The notes under the pieces are model-generated. The model saw only the letters and a program-made list of their open reading frames with translations. It was not told the DNA's origin and searched no databases. Shown one piece after another: positions 46,005-57,627 of a stretch of 64,000 nucleotides of DNA (its first letter is position 1; each line of letters starts with the position of its first letter). Source of the DNA: Albifimbria verrucaria (Eukaryota; Ascomycota; Sordariomycetes; Hypocreales; Stachybotryaceae); assembly GCA_020081605.1 (NCBI GenBank), contig JAHREC010000009.1, forward strand, positions 1,860,001-1,924,000, written 5' to 3'. The translations under genes were made by a program, and so were the position numbers.

Positions 46005-48980
46005 GGCGTCGTAGAGAGTTGGTGAGGGGCACCAGCCGTTCACATGCGATGGGGAGAGAACCTGAAGTTGACAATTTTTGAGGTTGGCGGGGCATGACGG
46101 ATGTCTTGGATCATTGGGCTCCTTAGTCAGATATGATACCCCACCAGCTGTTAAGGTGTCGTGCCTTGCCACATGAGATGCCCGGCTCGCGCCACCAACT
46201 CCTTGCATTTTCTGGGAAAAATATAAGTTTCGACTGAAGAAGTATTCTTTAGTAATAAAAGCTGAGTAGGGATTGCCATAGGTGTTTTACATATTTGACA
46301 AAGATTACTCTTGAGGCTGCTTCTGCCGGCCGTGGCTAGAGGATGTGCTACTACCAAAAACCAACATTAACAGGGAAAGTAGAGATAGATAGGTAGGTAG
46401 GTAGTACAATTTTGGAAATGCAGTATACGACCGCCCCGAGAAAGAAAGAAGAAAAGAAGAAAGGCAAAAAAAAAAAAAAAAGGTGCCAGGAATGTACGGA
46501 GGAGGAATGAGATGACTTGGAAATGCTGCAATTTATGTTTAGTTATTAAAACTGGTTAAAATATGTTTTTGGGGAATAATCTAAGACACCGGGAACTTGC
46601 CGTCACTATTTTTTTGTGTCTACCTTAACCGGACGTCGAACCCAAACTTGAAGTAGGCGTAAGAGTCAGCGTCGTTGAAAAGACCTACCAAAATATACAA
46701 GAATCCACTGCTCAATACCTAGACTGTGCGATCACAACGGTGCCGCATCCGATTTTGTATGACATGTATGAAATAGCGAATTGCACATGGCAGTAACACC
46801 ACAGTGTCTACCCAGGCGACCGGGCCAAGGATTTATCGTGCGGCGGCTGCGGAGGATTATCCGGGGTCTTCGTTCACACACCATGCACAGCCACACCCGA
46901 GGCGGTTACATGTGCATTAGCGTCGATCGCGGTTCATGTCGAGATCTTGGAGGGATGCAACGCGATGCAAAGTGCACGCTAAAAAGTAATGCGCCGTCGT
47001 TTGTGATGTGCAGGTTTTGTTTGAGAGTGAGATGTCAAGAGAGACATATTGATGAGGAGGCCAAGACATTGACGTATGTGACTATGTCTTGCCTGTGGAG
47101 AGAGGCGGACTAGGTAATTACCTACCTACTAGTATGTACACTTACTTACTGGGAGCGATAATTATTACCTGTCAATGGATGCATGGCGTCAGAGGGGACC
47201 TGTTGAGGTCCGCCTCATAGAAACCATAGCAGAGCCTGGGTTGGGCACTCGCTCAGAATGTCGATAATATACCTAGTAAATCACTTATCAGAACAGAGAC
47301 CTGCAGGGCCATCTCTTGATTTGGATGCACGATCAGGGAACATGTGGCAGTGGCCTTGGCTACGATGCGCGACAAGTAACACTTGTCTCTGATTGCTTGG
47401 AGAAGCTTGGTCTGGACCTCAGCTGGCCACAGCACAGGCAGCAGTTCTCAGATAGATGATCCTATAGTCACCACAAAGATAATGTTTTGTCTCAGAATCA
47501 AAAAGAACATTTATTTGCGACCCAAGTGCGTCACGACGCACTACATTCTATAAGCACCGATTGTTCAAAACCAGGATGAGGGCTCGCCGGGATGCCCGAG
47601 AAGACGAGGGAATTTTTATGCACTCATATACAAGGCCCTGTAAGAATAAGCATGATTCGAGGCCTTCACGGCATGTTCAAGCCGACCTCCCTATTTGGCT
47701 GAAAATCCTGGTGATTATACTGCCGTGGTGATCTGCATGTTACGACACATTCTCATTCTAGCCAGAAAATGCCAAGGAACCAGCGTCAGAAAAAAACGCG
47801 ATTTGTTTGTGCACAGAAAATATGCAGCTAGCAAGGGTCGACATATTTCCACCGTCTGCTTGTCCGACCTAGGTACTGTGCAGCCATGGTAAAACAAAAA
47901 GCTCGCAAGACTTCCGCGGGGAGCCAACGCGCCAGGGTGGACAAGGAATAGGGGCTCCGCTTGAGAGTTTATGGAGAAAATCGTGAACCCACACCCAGCC
48001 ACTGACAGGGAAATCCTGCTCTGAAGCTACCCTGGTATATCAGGTATATCAGTGTATAGTAGTGAATAGGTAGGTAGGTATATTGGTGGCAGGGATGATC
48101 AGTTGCCTATCTCGTTGGGGCTCATGACACTGTTTAGAGCCTGTGCGACACGGCATGTTATTTTATTTATTTGCGCCTGTTTCTGGAATACGGTACCCAG
48201 GAGCTGGAAAGAGGCAGGCTGATGCTGGTGGATAGACAGCTGGAGAAGACGGACGCGGCCTAAATAGATTATTACCTGATCGAAATGGAAAGAAAACACT
48301 GCCAAAAAGAAGTAGTGACAGATGGCAAATAGAAAAGAGCGGAAACAATTCAGAAGAAGTTGGTTTTCTTTAATCCATTTCTTTTCTTTCTTCCCGTTCC
48401 CTTCTTTTCTCACCTGTTCTCTTGCTTACACATGTATTTTTTTAATCATTTTTTAATCATCTTTCTTTCCTCGAAGGGGAAGGGAGAAAAAAAAAGAAGA
48501 AGAAAAAAAAAGAACAAGCAAACAAGATAGGCAGGCCCCCTCAAAAAGAACGAGAGACCTATACCACGTAAGCACAGCATGTCTGCACGCAGCAAATAGA
48601 AATTCGACGGCGAGGCGCATGCTGCGGCGCGCTTCTTGACCGATTCAGACGACGATGCAGGCACTGGCACACGCCCCCACCCCGTGTTTTTGTTCTCCAC
48701 GACGACAATCACACACCCCTCCCTCGCTGGCTCCCTACCGTACAGATGCTCCGTACATACAGGAACCTAAAATCGATCCCCTGTCGGCATGGCAAAGGCT
48801 CTTGGGGCTCATTCGCTGGCGCCGACGTTTGATCCGGATATAGCGCAGGGAGGGGCGCCAAACCGATTGTGGCTATGGCTGGATGGTTAAAGAAGAATGG
48901 AAGACGATTGTGAGGACGAGGCTTATGCTCAAACGGGAAGGGCGACGGCGGTACTTGTGCTCTCTCTCCACATCGCCTTA

Positions 48981-49005
48981 CCTCACCTCACCTCACCTCA
49001 CCTCG
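48981..49005. repeat. (CCTCA) tandem repeat
   Basis: Four perfect CCTCA units plus a CCTCG end, about 1.4 kb upstream of HPC2. Confidence 0.9.
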
Positions 49006-49104
49006 CTGCACCTCATCAGCCATTGCCAGTACAGTCCGCACAGTACTGTACCAGTAACGATTTGCCGGCCTTGGTGTTTATTCTGTCCTCATGTACTCCG
49101 ATGC

Positions 49105-49129
49105 TTGACTTGACTTGACTTGACTTGAC
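49105..49129. repeat. (TTGAC)5 tandem repeat
   Basis: Five TTGAC units followed by CTGACAC, about 100 bp from the CCTCA repeat. Confidence 0.95.
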
Positions 49130-49213
49130 CTGACACCTGGTCATCAATGCTTGGATCCCCAGCTGACACCAGACGGACCCATCCCCATTTGGCCCCCTCC
49201 CTCTCTTGCTCTG

Positions 49214-49247
49214 TCTGGCTCTCTGGCTCTCTGGCTCTCTGGCTCTC
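49214..49247. repeat. CTCTCTGG-type tandem repeat
   Basis: About four units of CTCTCTGG/TCTGGCTC in a pyrimidine-rich stretch. Confidence 0.85.
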
Positions 49248-49429
49248 TCTCCATCCCTCTGAATTCGTGCTCGTGTAGGCTCTTCCGGCGCTAGTTGCTT
49301 TGCCCGCTTGTTCCTTGAGGCTTGAGATTTGTGGTCATTCGTTTCCTTGCCCGAGATGAAGCATGACATGTTATTATGATTGCTTAGCTCGCGCCCCCTT
49401 GGCCCCAAATCGGGCTCATCTCTCTATCT

Positions 49430-50250
49430 CTGCCCCCCTCCCTCCCTCCCTCCCCTTCCCTTCCCTTTTCCAGTCTTGTCACTTTTTTGGTGTTTTCGGT
49501 CGCGTTGAATAAGAAATGGTTCTGGTCTTTCTTTTCTTTCCCCTCGCCCGTCCGTTCGCCCTCGTGCATACACGCCGTGCCCCGTTTTTTTCCTTTCGGT
49601 TTCTTGCGCTGCTGGAAAAAAGAGATGTTGAAAATCGTGCTTCTCTAAAGCCATCTCCTTCCCGCCCCTTCTCCCCTTTTTTCTTTCCCTCACCCTTCCT
49701 CTCCCCAAACACTGCAAAATCCTCGCAGATATTCGCGCATCAATTCGCCATCCTGATACCGCCCGCGCCATCCCCTGGACATTGCCATTTTGCGCACCTG
49801 TCGCCGCTGCGCATTTTCCCGGTCTTGGATCGTCTCCGAGCCCGCGCTGGAGCCCTGTTTTCCTCGAGACCCTGCACCGCCCGCGCTGGTGTTTTGGCCG
49901 CCCGACCACCCAACTGCCCGTCGTGAAGCTATTCACACCACACTTGCAGCTCCACATTTTAGCCCCATACGCCAGCCAGCCCAAACCAGCTACTGTACGT
50001 TGCATCGGCCACTCAACCCAGCCAAGCAACCACAACCACCTTATAGCCAAATCTCGACAACGCTCGATCCGTGTGACACAGCATCGTCGTTGATTTTTAT
50101 TTTATTTTTCTTTAGACTTCATTTACTTCTGTCTCCTTTCCCCTTCTTTTTTCTCTCTTCCCCATATTCTCCTTAATACCCTTTCTTTCTTTCCCTTCCC
50201 CACACGGATTATTACACCACAGGCAAATCAATGATTGACAATTGATCCAC
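49430..50250 (+). promoter_or_regulatory. pyrimidine-rich HPC2 promoter / 5' leader
   Basis: Long C/T-rich stretches on the plus strand (about 49,430-49,480, 49,660-49,710 and 50,100-50,200) precede the HPC2 start. CT-rich tracts before transcription starts are common in filamentous fungi. The exact transcription start cannot be read from sequence. Confidence 0.4.
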
Positions 50251-50368
50251 TTTTGAGCATTACCTGGGCCGACATTCACGCGTGCGCGCCATTGGTGTTC
50301 GTGCATCCGTGCAGCGCAGGGGGAAGCTGCAGCACTTCTCGATTAACCACACATACATACGCACCGCC

Positions 50369-52433
50369 ATGGCTGCGCATACAGACTCGTCCATGAGGTA
50401 CGACTCGTCCGCTGGCGAGCTGTCGTCGCCGCCTTCTGGTTCCCTGTCCGAACCGGGCTCCCCGTCGCGTCAGGGCACCGCGCGTCCTCCCAGGCCGGGC
50501 GACATGGAGGAGATTGTCGTCGGCAACGAGCAGCGCCAGCGCCAGCTGCAGTCCCAGGACCAGCAAGGCTCTCAGCCTCCCTACCCGCAATACCCGACCA
50601 CCACCACCACCTCCGGCACCCCTAATGGGCCTCAGAAGCGCTACGGCTTGGTCGACGGCGTCTGGGTCCAGCTGACCGCTGCCGGAGTGCCCTGCAAGAA
50701 GCCCGGTCGCAAACCCGGCACCGTCGTCAAGCCCAAGACCGAGGGCTCCGACCAGCAGCCCAAGGTGCGGAAGCCGCGAAAGCCTCGAGACCCCAACGCG
50801 CCTCCCATCCAGAGAAAGCGCAAGCTCGCTCCTGCCTCCGACATCGAGGCCGACTCACCTGCCGGTGGAAGTGCGCCTCCTTCCGTCGCTCCCTCGCCAT
50901 CCTCCCGCTCCTCGCTCCTGCCAGCTTGATCACCTCCCTCATCAGCAAAACGCCGTTTCTGCCTCCGCCACCAACTCTCCCTCTTCGCGTCCCGCCGTTC
51001 CAGAGCAGCGTTTCTCTCCTAAGATGCCCAAGCGCGAGGGCTATCCTAGCTCTATGCAGAGCATTCTTAACTCGGATCCTCCTACCCGTTCCGCCAACGT
51101 CCCCGTACGCACCAGCGGCCAGAACTACGACCCCATCCGCGGCAACTATGACCCCGTCCGCGAGACCGTCACTCCTCACAATCCCTTCTCTTCTACCTCT
51201 GGCTCACCTCGGGCCCCAGCCAGCTGCATCGTCGATCGCCCTCCATCGCCAGCCTCATCGAGCCACAGGGTCCCTCTTTAAAATCGCCCGGCAATCCTCC
51301 CCATGGATTCCCTCCTAGTGCGGCTCACTCGAGGGTGCAGGCTCAGGAGCCAACGTCGGTGCCTGTTTCGCCAGCACAACCTCCCAAGCCGGCAGCCACT
51401 CCCACCCCGACCTCGAAGACTCCTGCTCCAGAGCCCAAGAAGGAACCCCGCCTCCTCCACCGCCCACCCAGCGCATCGTCATCAAGGATTCGAATCTCAC
51501 CACCATCTCTAACGGCCCTGTGAAGAAGGTTTCGCCCAAACAGAAACCCCACGCCGGTGTTTCTACACCGAAAACAGACAACTTGGACGATATGGCCCAC
51601 GAGCCCGATGAGCGATCTATTCTTGACTTCGGTAAAGCTCGCCCTGGTGAGGAGACCGAGGCTCCTACCATTGTCCTCAGCATCCCCATCCAGGTTGGAG
51701 AGACCAACAAGTACGTCAATTTCATGCGCATGGCAGAAGAGCGATATGGATGGGATGCTCTTCACCCTCGTCTTGCTGCCAACCGAGACCGAAAGGCGCG
51801 TATCGCGGCTGCAGCTGCATCTTTGGAGAAGGCAGAGTCCGGACGCGAGTCCGGTGATGAGATGTCTGTGGACGAGTCCGAGGCCGAAGCCAGCAACCAG
51901 GAGAACGGTGCCACGAGCGGACTGGATGCCAATGCCAAGCCCAAGAAGAAGCGAACCTTCAAGGAGGATCAGTATGACGTGGATGACGATTTTGTGGATG
52001 ACTCCGAGCTTCTGTGGGAGGCACAGGCCGCCGCCAGCCGAGACGGTTTCTTCGTTTACTCGGGTCCTTTGGTGCCCGAAGTTGAGAAGCCAGCCTCAGG
52101 GTACGTGAATGTTTCCTATTTCCGATTGTCTATCAGAACTTGCTAACTTACCAATTAGCCACGATGGTCCCCCAAGCGTGGACGCGGAGGCAGAGGTAGC
52201 CGCGGAGGAAGAGGAGCGTCGACACGCGGCGGAACCGGCACCGGCCGTGGTGGTGGCCCCGGTCTCGTGGCGGCTCCATCACAAGGAAGCCTCGCATCAC
52301 CAAGTCTGAAAAGGCCCAACGCGAGCGAGAGAAGGCCGAGCGCGAGAACTTGGCCCAGCTGTCGAAGAATTCGAATGGGTACGGACTTCAACCTACCACT
52401 CCCTCGTTCGCTGTTAGCGAGCTTGGTGCTTAA
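50369..52433 (+). CDS. HPC2: HPC2/ubinuclein family, HIR histone-chaperone complex subunit
   Basis: Nuclear component of the HIR/HIRA complex, which deposits H3-H4 outside replication. The Hpc2-related domain is clear near the C-terminal third: YDVDDDFVDDSELLWE, then SRDGFFVYSGPLVPEVEKPA. Upstream is a long disordered Ser/Pro/Lys/Arg-rich region with KPRDPNAPPIQRKRKLAPAS. After an intron at 52101-52158 there is an Arg/Gly-rich stretch (RGRGGRGSRGGRGASTRGG), then KPRITKSEKAQREREKAERE, and the protein ends SFAVSELGA at 52433. Start at 50369 (MAAHTDSS). The frame changes several times (about 50,920, 51,220-51,300, 51,460-51,480, 52,175 and 52,255), mostly at C/G runs, so the middle sequence is the least certain. 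Estimated length is about 670 residues. Confidence 0.85.
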
Positions 52434-53219
52434 GAGTGATAATGCATTTTACGGCGTTTTCTTCACCTGGGATTTAGCGCAGGTGCCTTTGCCGAGTATT
52501 CAATGGTTGCTAGATGCTTGCTTCCTAAAGGATTTGGCTCTTGCAAGGAGCACATGTTTAACTCGACTTGGCAAGGACCGTGCGGAACCAATGGAGACAT
52601 CAGTCAGGAAAGGGGACGTAAAAGTGTTTAATCTGGGAGTCAGATCGATTTCTTTGTTGTCGTATCATGGCACTCTGCTGGAGGATATCATGTTTGAGTA
52701 GCGCATCTAAGGCTTGCTTTCATTGGGGCGTTGGGAAGACATGTCGTCGCCGATACAGAGGCTTTTCAATGGCGGTGGATAGGAGATATCCAGAGGAGCA
52801 TGTAGAGATAACTGTAGCGATTGTTTCATATTCAGGGGCCTCAGACCTAGGAGCATTCAATATACTAGTTTAAGAATATGCCTGTTCGTCACGCGAATGC
52901 TAAACTGCATCATGCCTATATCTGCTGTTGGAGGAGTATCATCATGGCATGTAGGTGGTGGGAAGTAGATAAATCACTTATCAAGAGATATAGTGTTGAG
53001 AGGTTCAGTCATCAATCGCTCTATTTTTCGCCTTCTGTACGGCACTTTGAACCGCCAAGACACTTCTCTGTGCGCATGGACAGCTATCCATCAACACATG
53101 GGATTCCTATCCATCGCAAATCATCTTCGCACGATCATGCACAATCCCCGATATATCTTCCAACTCTCTGGTTCTAGCCAACTGAAAAAAAAGATCCTAC
53201 TCTTCTCGTCGCTTCCCGC
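52434..53219. other. convergent intergenic spacer
   Basis: Between the HPC2 and GGA stop codons. It contains both 3' UTRs; no gene seen. Confidence 0.55.
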
Positions 53220-55365
53220 TTATGCAATGCTAAACTCGGCAACCTCGCCCATCTCGTTCTTCTGCTCCGCGCCGACCTTGTAGGTGGCCCGCCACCGCAG
53301 CTTGACGGACTCGACCTTGCGAGTGTGGTCGCCGGCATGGAAGATCTCGACCTCCTGAGTGACGCCGCGGCTCTGCTTGGGAGCGAGGTTGCGGCCGGTC
53401 TGGGGCTGGAGCTTTAGTTCGTAGCCCTGTGAAGAATATTAGTTAGCTTAGAGGTTGGAGGCGGGATGGAACAAGCATGAAAGACATGGGGAGCATTGAT
53501 AAATTTCCAAATGGGGAAACGAAGCGATGACTGACCTTGGTGACTGCCAGCTGGAAATGAAGTTCGCTAACAGGCAGGGCAGTGTTGTTGGTAAAGGCAA
53601 AGGCGAGCTTCATAGAGACACCACCAGTCGAACGGACGGCAATGTACTCGATCTTGATGCTCGTGTTGCTAACGGTGTCCCTGTGCTCCTTGGGCTTGCT
53701 GGGCGCCTCAGGGGTAGAGACGAGGCAAAGTTCCACTCGTCGTCGTCGTTGGACACAGTGGGCTTGGGCGGCGGGGCAGGTGAGTGGCTAGGAGAGGAGA
53801 ACGACGCGCCGAGGGCGGCGAAGGGGTCAGAGGAGGCCGCTGGCTGCGGCGGGGGCTGATATTGTGATTGCTGTGCCATGCCGGGCTGAGGAGTGGCAGA
53901 CTTGGATGCTGGCGGCGAGGTGAAAGAGGCGAATTGGGAGAAGGTAGGAGTTGGGCTGGGTGCAGGACCCTTTGCGCTGCTGTCTTGGGTCATGGAGGAT
54001 AGGAGAGCTGGGCCGGGGATATCTTGAGATGTTAAGTTAGTTGATGAGTAACATATTGGTTCGTGAATGCACCAGACTTACTTTGGTTGGCACCGAAGCC
54101 CAGGGCAATGTTTCCGCCCTGCCCAAAGGTGCTTGACTCTCCGCCAATGTCGAGACCAAGCAGATCCGTCTCGAGCCCGCCGGTTTGGGATGAGCTGCCA
54201 GCCGCGCCATTGCTGCCATTGGGACCTGGAGCGTCGGCATCGAAGTCTATCAGAGACAGCTCGTTTGCTGCACTGCTGGAGGCAGCAGGGGCGGTTGATC
54301 GCAGAGGTGCACCTGAGGCGACCTTGGCGGCGCCTTCCAGGTCGCCCTTCTTCATCAGCTTGTATCGCTCGACGGTCCGGTGTATGCTGTCGTTGATTTC
54401 AAAGAGCTTGGCTACGGCCTCGTGGTCGTCCGACTCCTCCTCGCACATCTTCTGGATCTTGGGCTGTGCGCTTTGAAGGGCGGCAGCAAGCTCGCTGAAA
54501 ACGTCGCCGTCCTGCATGGTGTCGCCGGGCTTGAAAGCCTCGAGACGTTCCTCGAGAAGACGAGCCTTGGCTTGAATCTTTCCGATTTCTTCGGCGGCCT
54601 TTGCACGGTAGTCGGTCTTGGAGCGGGTATCATAGCCGGCCATGATCTTCATCAAGCGGTTGGCTTCTTGGAGATCCTCGCGGGTGCCACGTCGGATGAG
54701 CTCTTGGAGCTTGGCGGACTGGGCCTCGCGCTCCTCCTCCTCCATCTCGTCAGGGATTTGAGGTTCTGCAACTGTTAGAACGGCGTACTAGAGCGACGAC
54801 TTGAGCGATGAGAGTAAGGCCTTACGTCACTGGGGTTCAGCACAGCGGCATCCTCTCTCCGGACCTCGGGGAAGGAATATCCCTTGTAGCTCAGGAGACG
54901 GTGCATGTCCCGGATGAAGCCGAGGTCATCTTTATACCGGCTTGTCTCGCATATCGTGACACGCCACTCCTCTATCATCTCGAGGATCTTGGCCTGGACC
55001 CTGGTCGGCCGGATGGGTGGCCGCTCAGGGAACCTCCGGACGAGCTCATTGAGGAACTCCTTGGTGCTGATCTGAAGGTGAAAGGGTAGCCGCAGTTCTT
55101 GACGCAGATGTCGAGCAGGTTGAGGGCGAGCAGGGCGACGTTGGGGTTTCGGTGATTGATGAAGCTGACGATTGCGGTGGCAGCCTCGCGCGGGTGCTGC
55201 CCTTCTTGCTGTTGATGAGGTCGGAGATCTCCAGGCTCAGGGCCAGGTTCGGCTCGTAGTTCTCGGGGCTGCAGGCGGCCTGGATGAATCGCTGGAGCTG
55301 GGAGGAGCGCGGCCAAACTCACTCCAGCGGTCGCGAGCCGCTGCGCGGGCAGAAGCGGCCTCCAT
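53220..55365 (-). CDS. GGA-type clathrin adaptor (VHS-GAT-GAE)
   Basis: ARF-binding monomeric adaptor for trans-Golgi to endosome/vacuole sorting. The VHS domain is seen in ACSPENYEPNLALSLEISDL, AATAIVSFINHRNPNVALLA and DICVKNCGYPF. The GAT domain follows (KLQELIRRGTREDLQEANRL, then IGKIQAKARLLEERLEAF), then a hinge with a clathrin-box-like LIDFDADAP, and the C-terminal gamma-ear (IEYIAVRSTGGVSMKLAFAF, ending VAEFSIA). Start at 55365 (MEAASARAAARDRW). Introns fit at 53427-53535, about 54,028-54,088 and about 54,770-54,830. At least four single-base breaks occur, including C runs near 55,310, 55,185, 55,080 and 53,715. The donor of the third intron, at about 54,826, keeps frame only if a G is missing there. 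Confidence 0.92.
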
Positions 55366-56081
55366 GGTTGCGTTGCTGGACGCGAACGAGGTGCAATGAC
55401 AGACAAGACGGCGAGCGGGGCGGTGCTATGGCCTCGTCGTGGTGTTGGAAGGTTGCGGTAGTGGGAGCGTGGTGGTGTATCGCCTGCTGGCGGCTGGTCA
55501 GTGAGCGATTGAGGTCCGACGTCGAGAGCTCGGGGAGCCGGCCAGAGCTCGCATGGGTGAGAGGATCGGAGGGACACGATGCAGATGGAGAGGGATGAAA
55601 TGGAGTTGGTGGCAGCGGTGATGGTGGTCAGGCATGTCGTAGCTTGGGTACGGCCGAGGTACGGCAGATGGCTGATCATTAGGTACCCTTACGGCCTACC
55701 ACGTACTGGCCGATACCTGCAACTGTCCCCGCGCGGTACCTTGAAGGTTTCTGCCTCCCGCTGACTGCCTGGTCCCTGTTCCAGGCGACGGGAAGCAAGG
55801 CTGGAGCACTGTAGCCACTGTGATTCGGCGGGCTTAGCGCCTATTTCGAGGGAATGATTGACGCTACAGACACAAAGTCTCAGCGAGCTGCTGCCCCACC
55901 ATGACACCTCCAAAGGCTGCATTCCTCCCACCCTTTCCATCCTGTCATCGATCCCAGCAAAGGCGATAAGAAAAAATCCCACCACCATCTACAATAAGTA
56001 TCCTCATACATCGCCCGCACACAGCTCCCAGAGGAACCAGGAAGCCACCAGGACCTGCTAAACCTCAAGTCGCCGTCCACC
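55366..56081. promoter_or_regulatory. divergent promoter (GGA adaptor and TSR3)
   Basis: A 716-bp spacer between divergent starts. It carries TAGGTACCCTTACGG (about 55,680) and CGGTACCTTGAAGG (about 55,735), both with GGTACC, as in the other divergent promoters of the window. Confidence 0.5.
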
Positions 56082-57298
56082 ATGGTCCGCCACAAGAAGG
56101 ACTTCACCGGCAAGGGCAAGAAGTACAGCAACAACGGCCCTTCGCGCGCGCGACAACCCCGCCACGATAACGATGAAGATGGCTCTGACCCCACGTCTCG
56201 CCGTCCCGCCTTCAAGGCCGCCTGCTGGGATCTGGGCCACTGCGACCCCAAGCGCTGCTCCGGCAAGAAGCTCATGAAGCTGGGCCTCATGCGCGATCTG
56301 CACATGGGCCAGCGACATAACGGCGTCATCATCACCCCCAACGGCAAGCAAGTCGTCTCCCCGCCGATCGCGAGCTCATGGACCAGTACGGCGCCGCCGT
56401 TGTCGAGTGTTCCTGGGCCCGCACCAAGGAGGTCCAGTGGAACAAGGTCGGAGGCAAGTGTGAGAGGCTGCTGCCCTATCTCGTTGCCGCCAACACGGTC
56501 AACTACGGAAAGCCCTGGCGGCTGAACTGCGTCGAAGCCCTGGCATCTGCATTCTACATCTGTGGCCACCCGGACTGGGCCGAGCAGGTGCTGGCACCCT
56601 TTGCGTATGGCGAGTCGTTCCTCGAGATCAATGGCACCCTACTGAAGCGGTACGCCGCCTGCGCCGACTCCGCTGCGGTGAAGAAGACTGAGGAGGAGTG
56701 GATGGAGAAGTTGGAGAGAGAGTACGCCGAGAGTAGACTCGAGGGCGAAGATGATATGTGGACGAGCGGCAACACGAACCGCAGGCCGATACAGGACTCT
56801 GATGAGGAGGACTCTGAAGATGAAGAGGGTGACAGCGACGAGGACGAGGACAACAAGAGTGTTGACGGCATCTATCTCGGTAAACGTCCAGGACCCAAGC
56901 CCGGTGAGGCAGAAGAAGCCGACGACGCTGAGGAGGAGGAGGACAGAGACCCGTACGCCATATCCGATGACAGCGAAGACGACGCCGCCATGGAGGAGAT
57001 CCGCCGCAAGGTCCTCGCCTCAAAGACCTTCACCAACCCCAACCCCGATGAGAAGAAGAAGCCCGCCACCATCTCCAGGCCCACACCCCACGAACACCTC
57101 AAGCCCGACTCCGACATCGAGCCGGACTCGGACAACAACGAGGACGGCGATGACGACGACGACTTTGATAACATCATCGAGGCGACGCCCGTGACTGACA
57201 AGATCGGCCTGGCGCGCCTGGAGAAGGAGAGGAGCAGGGCGGCCATCACGACGAAGACGTTTTCTTCGAATAGCATATCTGCGCCGAACAGGTGGTAG
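56082..57298 (+). CDS. TSR3: TSR3, 18S rRNA aminocarboxypropyltransferase
   Basis: Transfers the aminocarboxypropyl group of S-adenosylmethionine to a conserved hypermodified pseudouridine of 18S rRNA in the cytoplasm. Start ATG 56082 (MVRHKKDFTGKGKKYSNN). The N-terminal RLI-like/Tsr3 block AACWDLGHCDPKRCSGKKL is followed by the SAM-binding core: ECSWARTKEVQWNKV, LLPYLVAANTVNYGKPWRLN and VEALASAFYICGHPDWAE. The GESFLEINGTLLKRYA region completes the catalytic domain. The C-terminal 180 residues are strongly acidic (runs of D and E), as in fungal orthologues. One break at the CCCC of 56359-56362 lies between KQVVSP and DRELMDQYG. No intron. About 405 residues. Confidence 0.95.
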
Positions 57299-57627
57299 TG
57301 GTAGTCTTGTGGGACCCAAAAATGAATGATATCTCGGCTGGAATCTGTGACATCTTGTAAACTATGCATAATCCGCATTATGATAATTTTCTGGTTTGAC
57401 AACGGTCAGGTTCACCACTGCAGACGAGTAGTCGCACGCATGCCCTTGGTAATGACCAATCTTGCAGGATTGTGGCGATATGCCATGTGATTTTGATTTA
57501 CACCTCCAACATTGTTGGGATCTGATTCTATGATACACCTTGTCCCAATATTCATACATATACAGTACACTGTCGAGCGCAAGATTCCACCAATCGAGCG
57601 CATTTTGCAACTGGCCTCCATCAATTC
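57299..57627. other. convergent intergenic spacer
   Basis: The 3' sides of TSR3 and mitochondrial IF-2. No gene seen. Confidence 0.55.

Larger units (their letters stand above)
46005..50368. other. 4.4-kb divergent intergenic region (RPAP1 / HPC2)
   Basis: No gene recognised. Close to RPAP1 there is a TAGGTAGGTAGGTAG run (about 46,389-46,404) and a poly-A run (about 46,468-46,483). Another TAGGTAGGTAGGTA lies near 48,067-48,080. The segment 48.9-49.3 kb holds several tandem repeats, and 49.43-50.25 kb is strongly pyrimidine-rich, presumably the HPC2 promoter and 5' leader. Confidence 0.5.

Noticed and set aside
49384..50176. Long open frames in the HPC2 upstream region on both strands
   Set aside because: They reflect the pyrimidine-rich composition (Lys/Arg/Glu-rich on one strand, Ser/Pro/Phe-rich on the other).
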